Source: Streptomyces thermodiastaticus (GTDB lineage Bacteria; Actinomycetota; Actinomycetes; Streptomycetales; Streptomycetaceae). From it: 44,641 bases of DNA. The position numbers and the translations under genes are program-made. The notes under the pieces were generated by a model that saw only the letters and a list, made by a program, of their open reading frames with translations, was not told the origin of the DNA and made no database searches. Each line of letters opens with the position of its first letter. Position 1 is the stretch's first letter. The DNA lies in the NCBI RefSeq assembly GCF_014656135.1, contig NZ_BNBV01000039.1, positions 1 to 44,641 of the forward strand, written 5' to 3'. Shown here piece by piece: positions 17,360-25,265 of this stretch.

Positions 17360-17704
17360 GTGATTCCCGGTGGTGGCCAGCCCAACATGCAGCAGCTGCT
17401 CCAGCAGGCCCAGAAGATGCAGCAGGACCTGCAGCGGGCCCAGGAGGAACTGGCGCGTACGGAGGTCGACGGCCAGGCGGGCGGCGGCCTGGTCAAGGCC
17501 ACCGTCACCGGCGCCGGCGAGCTGCGCGCCCTGAAGATCGACCCGAAGGCGGTGGACCCGGAGGACACCGAGACCCTCGCGGACCTGATCGTGGCGGCCG
17601 TGCACGCGGCCAACGAGAACGCCCAGACGCTGCAGCAGCAGAAGCTCGGCCCGCTGGCCCAGGGCCTGGGCGGCGGCAGCGGCATCCCCGGGCTGCCCTT
17701 TTGA
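17360..17704 (+). CDS. ybaB: YbaB/EbfC nucleoid-associated protein
   Basis: Protein of 114 residues. It starts MIPGGGQPNMQQLLQQAQKM with a long amphipathic N-terminal helix, followed by the family core VDGQAGGGLVKATVTGAGEL and LKIDPKAVDPEDTETLADLI, and a Gly-rich tail. YbaB dimers bind DNA as tweezer-like nucleoid proteins and are nearly always next to recR, as here. GTG 17360 is chosen because AGCAGGAG precedes it at good spacing and it opens the conserved Gly/Gln start; upstream frame is non-coding-like. Confidence 0.95.
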   Translation: MIPGGGQPNMQQLLQQAQKMQQDLQRAQEELARTEVDGQAGGGLVKATVTGAGELRALKIDPKAVDPEDTETLADLIVAAVHAANENAQTLQQQKLGPLAQGLGGGSGIPGLPF

Positions 17705-17790
17705 ACCCGGAGCCGGATCCGGGCCTGGCCCCGGGCCCTGATACCCGGCCCTGATCCCCGGGCCGCCTTTCTGAGGGGCCGCCGGGCCAC

Positions 17791-17796
17791 TACGGT
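17791..17796 (+). promoter_or_regulatory. Possible -10 (TACGGT) for recR
   Basis: TACGGT fits TAnnnT and lies 40 bases before the recR start. A weak TTTCTG is 17 bases further up. The rest of the 131-base ybaB-recR gap is CCGGGCC-rich with two near-identical GGCCCTGAT units; no clear terminator could be folded. Confidence 0.2.
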
Positions 17797-17835
17797 TTTG
17801 AGACGAAGCAACACGCGGGAAGGGACGGCAGTCCG

Positions 17836-18435
17836 GTGTACGAAGGCGTGGTCCAGGACCTGATCGACGAGCTGGGGCGGCTGCCCGGCGTCGGTCCCAA
17901 GAGCGCCCAGCGGATCGCCTTCCACATCCTGCAGGCGGAACCGACGGACGTGAAGCGGCTCGCGCAGGCGCTGCTGGAGGTCAAGGAGAAGGTCCGCTTC
18001 TGCGCGACCTGCGGCAACGTCGCACAGGAGGAGCTGTGCGCGATCTGCCGTGACCCCCGGCGCGACGCGTCCGTCGTCTGCGTGGTCGAGGAACCCAAGG
18101 ACGTCGTCGCCATCGAGCGCACGCGCGAGTTCCGCGGCCGGTACCACGTGCTCGGCGGCGCGATCAGCCCGATCGAGGGCGTGGGCCCGGACGACCTGCG
18201 CATCCGGGAGCTGCTGGCCCGCCTGGCGGACGGCACGGTCACGGAGCTGATCCTGGCCACGGACCCGAATCTCGAAGGCGAGGCCACGGCCACGTACCTC
18301 GCCCGGATGATCAAGCCCATGGGCCTGAAGGTCACCCGCCTGGCCAGCGGCCTCCCGGTGGGTGGCGACCTGGAGTACGCGGACGAGGTCACCCTCGGCC
18401 GTGCCTTCGAGGGGAGACGACTGCTCGATGTCTGA
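17836..18435 (+). CDS. recR: Recombination mediator RecR
   Basis: Protein of 199 residues, full length. Helix-hairpin-helix at residues 9-30 (LGRLPGVGPKSAQRIAF), four-Cys zinc site CATCGN...CAIC at about 56-72, then a Toprim domain (VVCVVEEPKDVVAIERT, YHVLGGAISPIEGVGPDDL, EGEATATYLARM) and a C-terminal Walker-like tail. With RecF/RecO it loads RecA at gaps. GTG 17836 follows GGGAAGGGA. The 3' end overlaps the DUF5063 gene by 8 bases. Confidence 0.98.
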   Translation: MYEGVVQDLIDELGRLPGVGPKSAQRIAFHILQAEPTDVKRLAQALLEVKEKVRFCATCGNVAQEELCAICRDPRRDASVVCVVEEPKDVVAIERTREFRGRYHVLGGAISPIEGVGPDDLRIRELLARLADGTVTELILATDPNLEGEATATYLARMIKPMGLKVTRLASGLPVGGDLEYADEVTLGRAFEGRRLLDV

Positions 18436-19114
18436 TGCCACGCTGCACGCGGCCGGCCGGAACCCGGACGACTTCGCGGTCCAGATCGCCGACCAGATCG
18501 AGAGCTTCCTCGTCGCGGTCACCGAGGTCGCCAAGGGCGACGAGCCCGACTCCGCGATCCCCTTCCTCCTGCTGGAGGTCTCCCAGCTGCTGCTGGCCGG
18601 CGGCCGGCTCGGCGCGCACGAGGACTTCGTCCCCGACGAGCGCTGGGAACCCGACCTCGGCCCGGAGCAGGACGCGGACGCCCTGCGGGAGAACCTCGCC
18701 CGGCTGCTGGAGCCGGTCGACGTCTACTCCGAGGTGTTCGACCCCTACGAGCCGCGCAAGGCCCCGGTGCCGGCCCGTCTCTCCGACGACCTCGCCGACG
18801 TCGTCACCGACCTGCGTCACGGCATGGCCCACTACCGGGCCGGGCGCACCACCGAGGCCCTGTGGTGGTGGCAGTTCTCCTACTTCTCCAACTGGGGCCC
18901 CACCGTCTCCGCCGTGCTGCGCGCCCTGCAGTCCGTCGTCATCCACGTCCGGCTCAACCAGCCGCTGGAGGAACTGGACGGCCTGGACACCGACCAGGGC
19001 ATGGGCGACGAGACCCTGGAGTTCGAGGCGGGCAAGGTCATGGCGCGGGAGATCGCGGGTCCGCTGGGCCTGCGCCGCGAGCGCGAGCAGTCCCGCCGGC
19101 GCCCCGGCGCCTGA
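18428..19114 (+). CDS. DUF5063 domain protein
   Basis: Protein of 228 residues with no membrane span. The start DDFAVQIADQIESFLVAVTE and the centre RHGMAHYRAGRTTEALWWWQFSYFSNWG match the DUF5063 family that accompanies recR in actinobacteria. ATG 18428 is within the recR 3' end, with GAGGGGAGA about 10 bases upstream, so the two are translationally coupled. Function unknown; a role tied to RecR or to nucleoid processes is only suggested by context. Confidence 0.9.
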   Translation: MSDATLHAAGRNPDDFAVQIADQIESFLVAVTEVAKGDEPDSAIPFLLLEVSQLLLAGGRLGAHEDFVPDERWEPDLGPEQDADALRENLARLLEPVDVYSEVFDPYEPRKAPVPARLSDDLADVVTDLRHGMAHYRAGRTTEALWWWQFSYFSNWGPTVSAVLRALQSVVIHVRLNQPLEELDGLDTDQGMGDETLEFEAGKVMAREIAGPLGLRREREQSRRRPGA

Positions 19115-19150
19115 GGGGGCGCGCACACCGGCGCGAAGCCGTTCCGCGTG

Positions 19151-19166
19151 CCGCCGTCCCCGGCGG
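19151..19166. terminator. Short GC hairpin downstream of the recR operon
   Basis: CCGCCG and CGGCGG pair around a TCCC loop. It is only 6 bp, so this is a weak terminator call. It lies 37 bases after the DUF5063 stop, in the 263-base gap before lysC. Confidence 0.3.
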
Positions 19167-19311
19167 GCGGTGGCCTGAACGCCTCCTCGTGTCTGTGACC
19201 CCGGCCACGTTCCGCGTGGGCTCCCGTCCCCGGGGCATGAGTCGTCGTGAACGACGGGCGGCCGGGACATCTCACCATGCGATACCGCAGGGGGAAATTT
19301 CGGACGCTCGA

Positions 19312-19317
19312 TAAACT
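19312..19317 (+). promoter_or_regulatory. Candidate -10 (TAAACT) for lysC
   Basis: TAAACT, within GATAAACTG, fits TAnnnT and lies 61 bases before the lysC GTG in a locally AT-richer stretch (GGGGAAATTT upstream). No good -35 hexamer is seen. Confidence 0.35.
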
Positions 19318-19377
19318 GAGCCGACCGCACCGCATATGCACCGGTGCGACAGAAACGTAACTGAGCGAGGAGCGCAC

Positions 19378-20655
19378 GTGGGCCTTGTCGTGCAGAAGTA
19401 CGGAGGCTCCTCCGTTGCGGATGCCGAAGGCATCAAGCGCGTCGCCAAGCGGATCGTGGAAGCGAAGAAGAACGGCAACGACGTGGTCGTGGTCGTTTCC
19501 GCGATGGGCGACACGACGGACGAGCTGATCGATCTCGCGGAGCAGGTCTCCCCCATGCCTGCCGGCCGCGAGCTCGACATGCTGCTGACCGCCGGAGAAC
19601 GGATCTCCATGGCCTTGCTGGCCATGGCGATCAAAAACCTCGGGCACAAAGCCCAGTCGTTCACCGGCAGCCAGGCAGGCGTCATCACCGACTCGGTCCA
19701 CAACAAAGCCCGGATCATCGACGTCACGCCCGGCCGCATCCGGACCGCGCTGGACGAGGGCAACATCGCCATCGTCGCCGGTTTCCAGGGCGTCAGCCAG
19801 GACAAGAAGGACATCACCACGCTGGGGCGCGGCGGCTCCGACACCACGGCCGTCGCCCTGGCCGCGGCCCTCGACGCCGAGGTGTGCGAGATCTACACCG
19901 ACGTCGACGGCGTGTTCACCGCCGACCCGCGCGTGGTGAAGAAGGCCCGGAAGATCGACTGGATCTCCTTCGAGGACATGCTGGAGCTGGCGGCCTCCGG
20001 GTCCAAGGTGCTGCTCCACCGCTGCGTGGAGTACGCCCGCCGCTACAACATCCCGATCCACGTCCGCTCCAGCTTCAGCCCGTTGCAGGGCACGTGGGTC
20101 AGCAGCGAGCCGATCGAGCAAGGGGACAAGAAGGTGGAGCAGGCCATCATCTCCGGTGTCGCGCACGACACCTCCGAGGCCAAGATCACGGTCGTCGGCG
20201 TGCCGGACAAGCCGGGCGAGGCGGCCGCCATCTTCCGCACGATCGCCGATGCCGAGATCAACATCGACATGGTCGTGCAGAACGTGTCCGCCGCCGCCAC
20301 CGGTCTGACGGACATCTCCTTCACCCTGCCGAAGTCCGAGGGCCGCAAGGCCATCGACGCGCTGGAGAAGAATCGTCCCCGCATCGGCTTCGAGTCGCTG
20401 CGCTACGACGACCAGATCGGCAAGATCTCCCTGGTCGGCGCGGGCATGAAGACCAACCCCGGGGTCACCGCGGACTTCTTCACCGCGCTGTCCGACGCGG
20501 GCGTGAACATCGAGCTGATCTCGACCTCCGAGATCCGTATCTCGGTCGTCACCCGCAAGGACGACGTGCCGGAGGCCGTGCGCGCCGTGCACACCGCCTT
20601 CGGGCTCGACTCCGACAGCGACGAGGCCGTCGTCTACGGCGGCACCGGACGATGA
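19378..20655 (+). CDS. lysC: Aspartate kinase (alpha chain)
   Basis: Protein of 425 residues. It phosphorylates aspartate, opening the Lys/Thr/Met/diaminopimelate pathway. Seen: VVQKYGGSSVADAEGIKRVA, a kinase core with GRGGSDTTAVALAAAL and IYTDVDGVFTADPR, then two ACT domains (ITVVGVPDKPGEAAAIFRTI and ISLVGAGMKTNPGVTADFFT) that bind feedback inhibitors. GTG 19378 is chosen because GAGGAG precedes it and the protein then starts at the conserved first strand. A coupled 16-codon ORF and the asd homologue follow, giving an ask-asd order known from actinobacteria. Confidence 0.97.
   Translation: MGLVVQKYGGSSVADAEGIKRVAKRIVEAKKNGNDVVVVVSAMGDTTDELIDLAEQVSPMPAGRELDMLLTAGERISMALLAMAIKNLGHKAQSFTGSQAGVITDSVHNKARIIDVTPGRIRTALDEGNIAIVAGFQGVSQDKKDITTLGRGGSDTTAVALAAALDAEVCEIYTDVDGVFTADPRVVKKARKIDWISFEDMLELAASGSKVLLHRCVEYARRYNIPIHVRSSFSPLQGTWVSSEPIEQGDKKVEQAIISGVAHDTSEAKITVVGVPDKPGEAAAIFRTIADAEINIDMVVQNVSAAATGLTDISFTLPKSEGRKAIDALEKNRPRIGFESLRYDDQIGKISLVGAGMKTNPGVTADFFTALSDAGVNIELISTSEIRISVVTRKDDVPEAVRAVHTAFGLDSDSDEAVVYGGTGR
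20134..20655 (+). other. Candidate internal start for an aspartate kinase beta chain
   Basis: GTG 20134 is in frame with lysC and preceded by AAGGGGA (20120-20126) at seven bases. It would give a 173-residue protein (VEQAIISGVAHDTSEAKITV...) made of the two ACT domains only. In Corynebacterium glutamicum the beta subunit of aspartate kinase is made from an in-frame internal start at the same place (a protein of about 171 residues). That it is used here is inference. Confidence 0.5.
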
Positions 20656-20702
20656 CCACCGGCTCCGCCCGCACCGCCGCCCGCGGAGGCGTGCGGCGAT
20701 GA
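20652..20702 (+). CDS. 16-residue coupled mini-ORF between lysC and asd
   Basis: ATG 20652 overlaps the lysC stop as ATGA, and its own TGA (20700-20702) overlaps the asd ATG (20699) as ATGA. It encodes MTTGSARTAARGGVRR, basic and without a known motif. The exact double overlap suggests a translational coupler carrying ribosomes from lysC to asd. The asd start also has its own GGAGG nine bases upstream, so chance is possible. Confidence 0.35.
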   Translation: MTTGSARTAARGGVRR

Positions 20703-21793
20703 CCGGGCGACCGGCGCTCGCGGTCGTGGGAGCGACCGGAGCCGTCGGCACCGTCCTGCTCCAGATCCTGTCCCAGCGGGCGGACATCTGGGGCGACATC
20801 CGCCTGATCGCCTCCCCGCGTTCGGCCGGCCGCAAGCTGACCGTGCGCGGGGAGGAGGTCGAGGTGATCCCGCCCGGCGACGAGGCGTTCGACGGGGTGG
20901 ACATCGCCCTGTTCGACGTGCCCGGTGAGGTCGCCGCGCGCTGGGCGCCCGTGGCCGCGGCCCAGGGCGCGGTGGTGGTCGACAACTCCGGCGCGTTCCG
21001 CGGACAGGACGGGGTGCCGCTGGTGGTGCCCGAGATCAACCCGCACGCGGCACGGCAGCGTCCGCGTGGGATCGTCACCGGCCCCGGTGCCCTCACCCTC
21101 ACCCTGATCGTCGCGGTGGGCGCGCTGCACGCCGAGTTCGATCTGCGGGAGCTGACCGTCTCCGCCTGCCTCGCGGTCAGCGGCGCCGGACACGCGGGCG
21201 TCGCGGCGCTGCGCCGGCAGCTGTCCCAGGTGGCCGGCACCGACCTGGGCACCGCCCCCGGTGACGTCCGGCGGGCCGTCGGCGACGACACCGGCCCGTT
21301 CGGCGAACCGGTCGCGCTGAACGTGGTGCCCTGGGCCGGGACGCTGTGCGAAGAGGGCTGGTCCTCACAGGAGATGGCGCTGCGGGAGGAGACCCGCGCG
21401 ATCCTCGGCCTGCCCCGTCTCCCGGTCGCCGTGACCTGCGTCCGTGTCCCCGTGATCACCGGGCACTCGGTGGCGGTGCACGCCCGCTTCGAGAACGAGG
21501 TCAGCGCCGACCGGGCACGCGAGATCCTGGCCACGGCACCCGGCGTGGTGCTGTGCGACGACCCGGCCGCCGGCGAGTGGCCCGCGCCGGCCGACGTGGT
21601 GGGCACCGACCCGACCTGGGCCGGCCGGGTGCGTCGGGCACTGGACGACCCCACCGCGCTGGAGCTGTTCGTCTGCGGTGACAACCTGCGCAAGGGTGCC
21701 GCGCTCAACATGGTCCAGCTCGCCGAACTCGTCGCCGCCGGCACGGACGACGCACGGGGGCGCGGGCCCGGCCCCGGCACACCCCCTTTGTAG
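20699..21793 (+). CDS. asd: Aspartate-semialdehyde dehydrogenase homologue lacking the catalytic cysteine
   Basis: Protein of 364 residues, family length. NADP-binding start LAVVGATGAVGTVLLQIL; also DVPGEVAARWAPVAAAQGAVVVDNS, CVRVPVITGHSVAVHARFEN (conserved His) and the C-terminal signature VCGDNLRKGAALNMVQLAEL. Where active enzymes have A-N-P-N-C-(S/T) with the thiolate nucleophile, this protein has T-G-P-G-A-L (residues 127-132, Ala131 for Cys). In the next motif YQAVSGAG the substrate Gln is Leu158. It therefore looks inactive as a dehydrogenase, and an active paralogue should exist elsewhere. A pseudo-enzyme or regulatory role beside lysC is inference. Confidence 0.85.
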   Translation: MTGRPALAVVGATGAVGTVLLQILSQRADIWGDIRLIASPRSAGRKLTVRGEEVEVIPPGDEAFDGVDIALFDVPGEVAARWAPVAAAQGAVVVDNSGAFRGQDGVPLVVPEINPHAARQRPRGIVTGPGALTLTLIVAVGALHAEFDLRELTVSACLAVSGAGHAGVAALRRQLSQVAGTDLGTAPGDVRRAVGDDTGPFGEPVALNVVPWAGTLCEEGWSSQEMALREETRAILGLPRLPVAVTCVRVPVITGHSVAVHARFENEVSADRAREILATAPGVVLCDDPAAGEWPAPADVVGTDPTWAGRVRRALDDPTALELFVCGDNLRKGAALNMVQLAELVAAGTDDARGRGPGPGTPPL

Positions 21794-22005
21794 GATCTGG
21801 GGACACCGTGCGGGCGGGCCGACGGTCCGTCACCACGTGCGCCGCGCTGCCTCGGCGTCCGAAGAACACCCTCCCCGTTCACCGCAACCGAGCGGCGGAC
21901 GGGGCGCGTCTCAGTGATCACCCTTCGGGGGCGTGAGGGCGCGGCGGGGCATGGGGATGCCCCGGTCATGTCACGACACAGGGGAAGAGCGGGACGCATG
22001 AGGGC

Positions 22006-22818
22006 ATGGGAGACAGCGTCTGGTGGGCTGCCCGAGGCGACGAGGCCGCCGGCGCCACCAGAAGCACTCGCCACGACAGCGCTGCCCGGTCCGTACAACC
22101 CCCGGTGGCGGCGGGGCGTCCAACTGACGTGGCAGAGGTACTCGATGTCGGCGCCGCGCACCGCGGCCCCGTGCTGCACGCGCCCCGGGCGCTCCGCCCG
22201 CGGCTGCGCGTCGCTTCCGGTCCGGCCGGCGGCATGCCGGTGATCGCGCCCATGCCCGCTGCGCGGCCTGCCCGCATACCCACCCAGCGCGACGGCGCCG
22301 AGGAGACCGCGGCGGTCGGCACCACGGTCGACCACCTCACCGAGACGTACCGCGCCCACTACCGTTCGCTGCTCGGCCTGGCCGCGCTGCTTCTGGACGA
22401 CACCGCGTCCTGCGAGGACGTCGTGCAGGAGGCGTTCATCCGGGTGCACTCGGCCCGGCGGCGGGTCCGCGACCCGGAGAAGACGCTCGCCTATCTGCGG
22501 CAGACCGTGGTCAACCTGTCCCGCTCGGCGCTGCGCCGGCGCATCCTCGGCCTGAAGCTGCTGTCCAAGCCGATGCCGGACATGGCCAGCGCTGAGGAGG
22601 GCGCCTACGAGCAGCTGGAGCGCGACGGTCTGATCCAGGCGATGAAGGGCCTGCAGCGGCGGCAGCGCGAGGTGCTGGTGCTGCGCTACTTCGCGGACAT
22701 GACCGAGGCCCAGGTCGCCAAGACGCTCGGGATATCGGTCGGTTCGGTGAAGGCGTACGGCTCGCGCGGCATCGCGGCCCTGCGGATAGCCATGGACGCG
22801 AAGGAGGCGCGGCGATGA
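22006..22818 (+). CDS. ECF-like (SigE-type) RNA polymerase sigma factor
   Basis: Protein of 270 residues from ATG 22006; the first 95 residues are a low-complexity extension. Region 2 is around LTETYRAHYRSLLGLAALLL and CEDVVQEAFIRVHSARRRV; region 4 is LQRRQREVLVLRYFADMTEA with the helix-turn-helix TLGISVGSVKAYGSRGIAAL. The start is uncertain: 22006 has GAGGG only one base upstream, and ATG 22234 (MPVIAPMPAARP) would give a 194-residue protein of more usual length. The stop overlaps the next gene as ATGA. The promoter it reads is not known. The 212 bases before it (21794-22005) show only a TAGGAT -10 candidate at the asd stop. Confidence 0.88.
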   Translation: MGDSVWWAARGDEAAGATRSTRHDSAARSVQPPVAAGRPTDVAEVLDVGAAHRGPVLHAPRALRPRLRVASGPAGGMPVIAPMPAARPARIPTQRDGAEETAAVGTTVDHLTETYRAHYRSLLGLAALLLDDTASCEDVVQEAFIRVHSARRRVRDPEKTLAYLRQTVVNLSRSALRRRILGLKLLSKPMPDMASAEEGAYEQLERDGLIQAMKGLQRRQREVLVLRYFADMTEAQVAKTLGISVGSVKAYGSRGIAALRIAMDAKEARR

Positions 22819-24248
22819 GCGGGCCCGCTGAGGGGCGTGCGGCGCGCCCGCGCCGCGCCGCCGGCGCGCCCGGAGCACCGGCGGGTTCCGAGCGCCCGCG
22901 GGACAGCGGCGGGACACGGCCCGCCGGGACCGGCGGCACGCACCCGGCACAGCGGGACGGGACGGACGAGCGGCCGCGGGACGGCACCCGGTCACGGGAC
23001 GACGCGCGGCCGGGGGACGAGGCACGTCCGCGGCCGTCCGGGGACGCGGCCCCGCCCCGGTCCGGCGCCCCGGGGGACGCCCGGCCCCCGCTCGGCGGCC
23101 CAAACCCGCTGCCGCAGGCGCCGCGCGACGCAGCGCCGCACGACACGACGCCACCGCACGCTGGGATGCAGGACGTGAACCACGGCCCCGACGACCCGGC
23201 TCCCGACGGGTTCGGCCCGGACGAGCTGGCCTTGCGCAGGCTGCTGCACGAGGCGGTCCGGGACGTCGAGCCGCGCGAGGACGCGCTGGAGCGGCTGCGG
23301 CGCGCCGTGCCCCAGCGGCGGGCCCGCAGGCGTCAGGCGGTGGTGGGCATGGCGGCCGCCGCCCTGTTCCTCGGCACGGCCGTTCCCGCCCTCGTGCACG
23401 TCTCCGACCAGGGCGGCGCCGAGGCGGAACCGGCGATGGCCGGACGGGTCGCGCAGTCCCAGGGCGGCACCGGCCCGGGCAAGGAGGCCGACGGCGGGGC
23501 GAGCCTCATCGGCGGTCCCTCGGCCGCGCCCGCCGAGCACGGCACGGACGACGCGACGACGCACCGCCCGCCCATGGCGGACAGCACCCCCGGCCTCACC
23601 GTCTCCGAAGGCGTCACGGCCGGCCCCTCGGTCTCCGCCGCCGGTGTCCCGCAGTGCACCGGGGCCCAGCTGGGCTCCGCCACCGCCACGGTCGGCACCC
23701 CCGACGGCACCGGCGTGGTCCAGGGCACCTTCCGCGTCGCCAATGTCTCCGGCACCAGCTGCACCGTCACCGGTCCGGGCACGCTGACCACGCACGCCCG
23801 GGGTGCCGCCGACGCCAGCAGGATCAGCGTGGTGCCGCACACCTCCGGTGACGCCAGCGGGCTGCCCGACGCGGCCGACGAGGTGTCCGGCCTGGTGCTG
23901 GCGCCGGGGGCGGCGTACGAGGTGAAGTTCGCGTGGGTGCCGTCGGAGACCTGCTCGTCCGTCCCGGGCGGCGGCAGCACCGGCTCGGGCGGCAGCGGCT
24001 CCGGCGGCGAGACCGGCGGCCCGTCGCCCGGTCCCTCCCCGAGCCAGGACACCGGCGCCGGCGCGGGCGCGGCCCCGGGCGCCGACCAGGGGGGCAGCGC
24101 GCCGCAGCTGACGGGCCGGGGCGGCAAGGCGAACGGCAGCGTCGAGGTGTCCCACACCCCGGAGACGGGGGCGCCGACGGTCTCGGCGACGGTTCCGGGC
24201 GCCTGCGCGGGCACGGTCTACCGTACGGGGGTGCTGCCGGTCTCGTAG
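22815..24248 (+). CDS. Single-span surface protein, possible anti-sigma partner
   Basis: Protein of 477 residues. Residues 1-115 are Arg/Gly/Pro-rich, low complexity. Residues 130-170 form a charged helical segment (LALRRLLHEAVRDVEPREDA) typical of cytoplasmic anti-sigma ends. One membrane span follows (about 178-196), then a Gly/Ser/Thr-rich outside part with a beta-sandwich-like stretch PQCTGAQLGSATATVGTPDG to TCTVTGPGTL and a late conserved-looking Cys near the C-terminus. ATG 22815 overlaps the sigma factor stop, so the products are made together. I see no zinc-binding HxxxCxxC motif. The anti-sigma role rests on context and topology. Confidence 0.65.
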   Translation: MSGPAEGRAARPRRAAGAPGAPAGSERPRDSGGTRPAGTGGTHPAQRDGTDERPRDGTRSRDDARPGDEARPRPSGDAAPPRSGAPGDARPPLGGPNPLPQAPRDAAPHDTTPPHAGMQDVNHGPDDPAPDGFGPDELALRRLLHEAVRDVEPREDALERLRRAVPQRRARRRQAVVGMAAAALFLGTAVPALVHVSDQGGAEAEPAMAGRVAQSQGGTGPGKEADGGASLIGGPSAAPAEHGTDDATTHRPPMADSTPGLTVSEGVTAGPSVSAAGVPQCTGAQLGSATATVGTPDGTGVVQGTFRVANVSGTSCTVTGPGTLTTHARGAADASRISVVPHTSGDASGLPDAADEVSGLVLAPGAAYEVKFAWVPSETCSSVPGGGSTGSGGSGSGGETGGPSPGPSPSQDTGAGAGAAPGADQGGSAPQLTGRGGKANGSVEVSHTPETGAPTVSATVPGACAGTVYRTGVLPVS

Positions 24249-24270
24249 CGGTGGCCGGCGCGACGTCCCG

Positions 24271-24284
24271 GGCCGGGCCCGGCC
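24271..24284. terminator. Palindrome GGCCGGGCCCGGCC between convergent genes
   Basis: A perfect 14-base palindrome in the 65-base gap between the surface protein gene and SURF1. It could fold only with the loop taken from its own centre, so it is a weak terminator candidate. Confidence 0.25.
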
Positions 24285-24313
24285 TCGGGGGCGTGCCGCG
24301 CCGTGCGACGGGG

Positions 24314-25111
24314 TCAGACCGCCGCGGTCCGCTGCTCCTCGGCGCCGGGTGTCTCCGGGGCCAGCCCCAGCTCCGCGTCCCGGGCGGCCTCCACCTCGCG
24401 GCGCAGCAGCCGGAACCACATGAAGACGACGAACCCGGCGAAGACGAACCACTCGCCGGTGTAGCCGAGGTTCTGGAACGCCTTCAGGTCCAGCCCGCTG
24501 CCCTGCGGGGCCTTCGCCGGGACGGTCTTCATCCCGGCATCGGCGGCGTCGAGCGTGATCCACGCGTCGTAGACGCCGTAGGGCACCAGGTTGACCAGGG
24601 ACGCGGCGCTGATCACGGAGGTCTGCCCGGAGGGCAGTCCGCTGCGGGCGGTGACGCCGTCGTCACCGGGGGACTCGGAGGCCTGCAGCACACCGGTGAC
24701 CGTGACCCGGCCGGAGGGCGGGGCCGGCGCCTTCGCGGTGTCGGCGGACCCGGGCAGCCAGCCGCGCACGACCGGCAGCGCCTTGCCGGAGTCGGTGCGC
24801 AGCAGCGTCAGGACGTAGTAGCCCCGCTTGCCGTCCAGCTCACGGTCGGGGACGAGCAGCTGCGTGGCGTACCGGCCGGTCGCGGTGGTCCGGCGGCCCA
24901 CCGTCTCCTTGCCGACGGGCAGCAGCTTCTCCAGCGGCCGCGGAGTCTCGGTGCGGGCCGACGCCGCCCGCTCGGTCTCGCCCCGGTGGTCCCGCACATG
25001 CGACTCGAACCGGCTCAGCTGCCAGGTCCCCATGAAGACGCACAACGGGATCGCGAGCAGAGCGAAGACGTTGATGCCCCACCAGCGGGGCGTCAGCAGA
25101 AACCGGTACAC
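24314..25111 (-). CDS. SURF1 family cytochrome oxidase assembly protein
   Basis: Protein of 265 residues from GTG 25111. Two membrane spans near the ends (residues about 12-30 and 218-238) flank an outer domain, the SURF1 layout. Seen: MYRFLLTPRWWGINVFALLA, the family strand RRTTATGRYATQLLVPDREL, LPVVRGWLPG, and the C-terminal NLGYTGEWFVFAGFVVFMWF. SURF1 helps insert heme a into aa3 oxidase. No other oxidase gene is nearby. The upstream region with paired TTTTCCACAGG boxes separates it from the peptidase. Confidence 0.93.
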   Translation of the reverse strand: MYRFLLTPRWWGINVFALLAIPLCVFMGTWQLSRFESHVRDHRGETERAASARTETPRPLEKLLPVGKETVGRRTTATGRYATQLLVPDRELDGKRGYYVLTLLRTDSGKALPVVRGWLPGSADTAKAPAPPSGRVTVTGVLQASESPGDDGVTARSGLPSGQTSVISAASLVNLVPYGVYDAWITLDAADAGMKTVPAKAPQGSGLDLKAFQNLGYTGEWFVFAGFVVFMWFRLLRREVEAARDAELGLAPETPGAEEQRTAAV

Positions 25112-25162
25112 GCCTCCAACGGTACGGCCCCGCCGGGCGCGGCCCGAGCGCGGGGGTGGAAG

Positions 25163-25219
25163 TTTTCCACAGGTTGGTGATCGCCGGCCCGCTGTCCCGA
25201 GCGCTTTTCCACAGGCTGG
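25163..25219. repeat. Paired DnaA-box-like repeats (TTTTCCACAGG)
   Basis: TTTTCCACAGGTTGG (25163-25177) and TTTTCCACAGGCTGG (25205-25219) are direct repeats 42 bp apart, differing at one base. The core TTTTCCACA differs by one base from the Streptomyces DnaA box TTGTCCACA. They lie in the divergent SURF1-peptidase gap. DnaA binding is inference. Confidence 0.5.
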
Positions 25220-25265
25220 GGACGCGAGGCGACGCGTCGTCGGTGCGGACAGGCACTATGGGGCC

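Noticed and set aside
21998..22243. Separate small gene starting ATG 21998 before the sigma factor
   Set aside because: Good ribosome site (GGGGAAGAG) but the protein is Arg/Pro/Ala shadow-like and overlaps the sigma frame; kept only as doubt about the sigma start.
18880..23154. Very long minus-strand open frame opposite lysC, asd and the sigma factor
   Set aside because: High-GC shadow frame; protein is low complexity with no motifs, while the plus-strand genes have clear domains.
25163..25219. Replication origin
   Set aside because: Only two boxes, no dnaA/dnaN neighbours; oriC of Streptomyces has many boxes.
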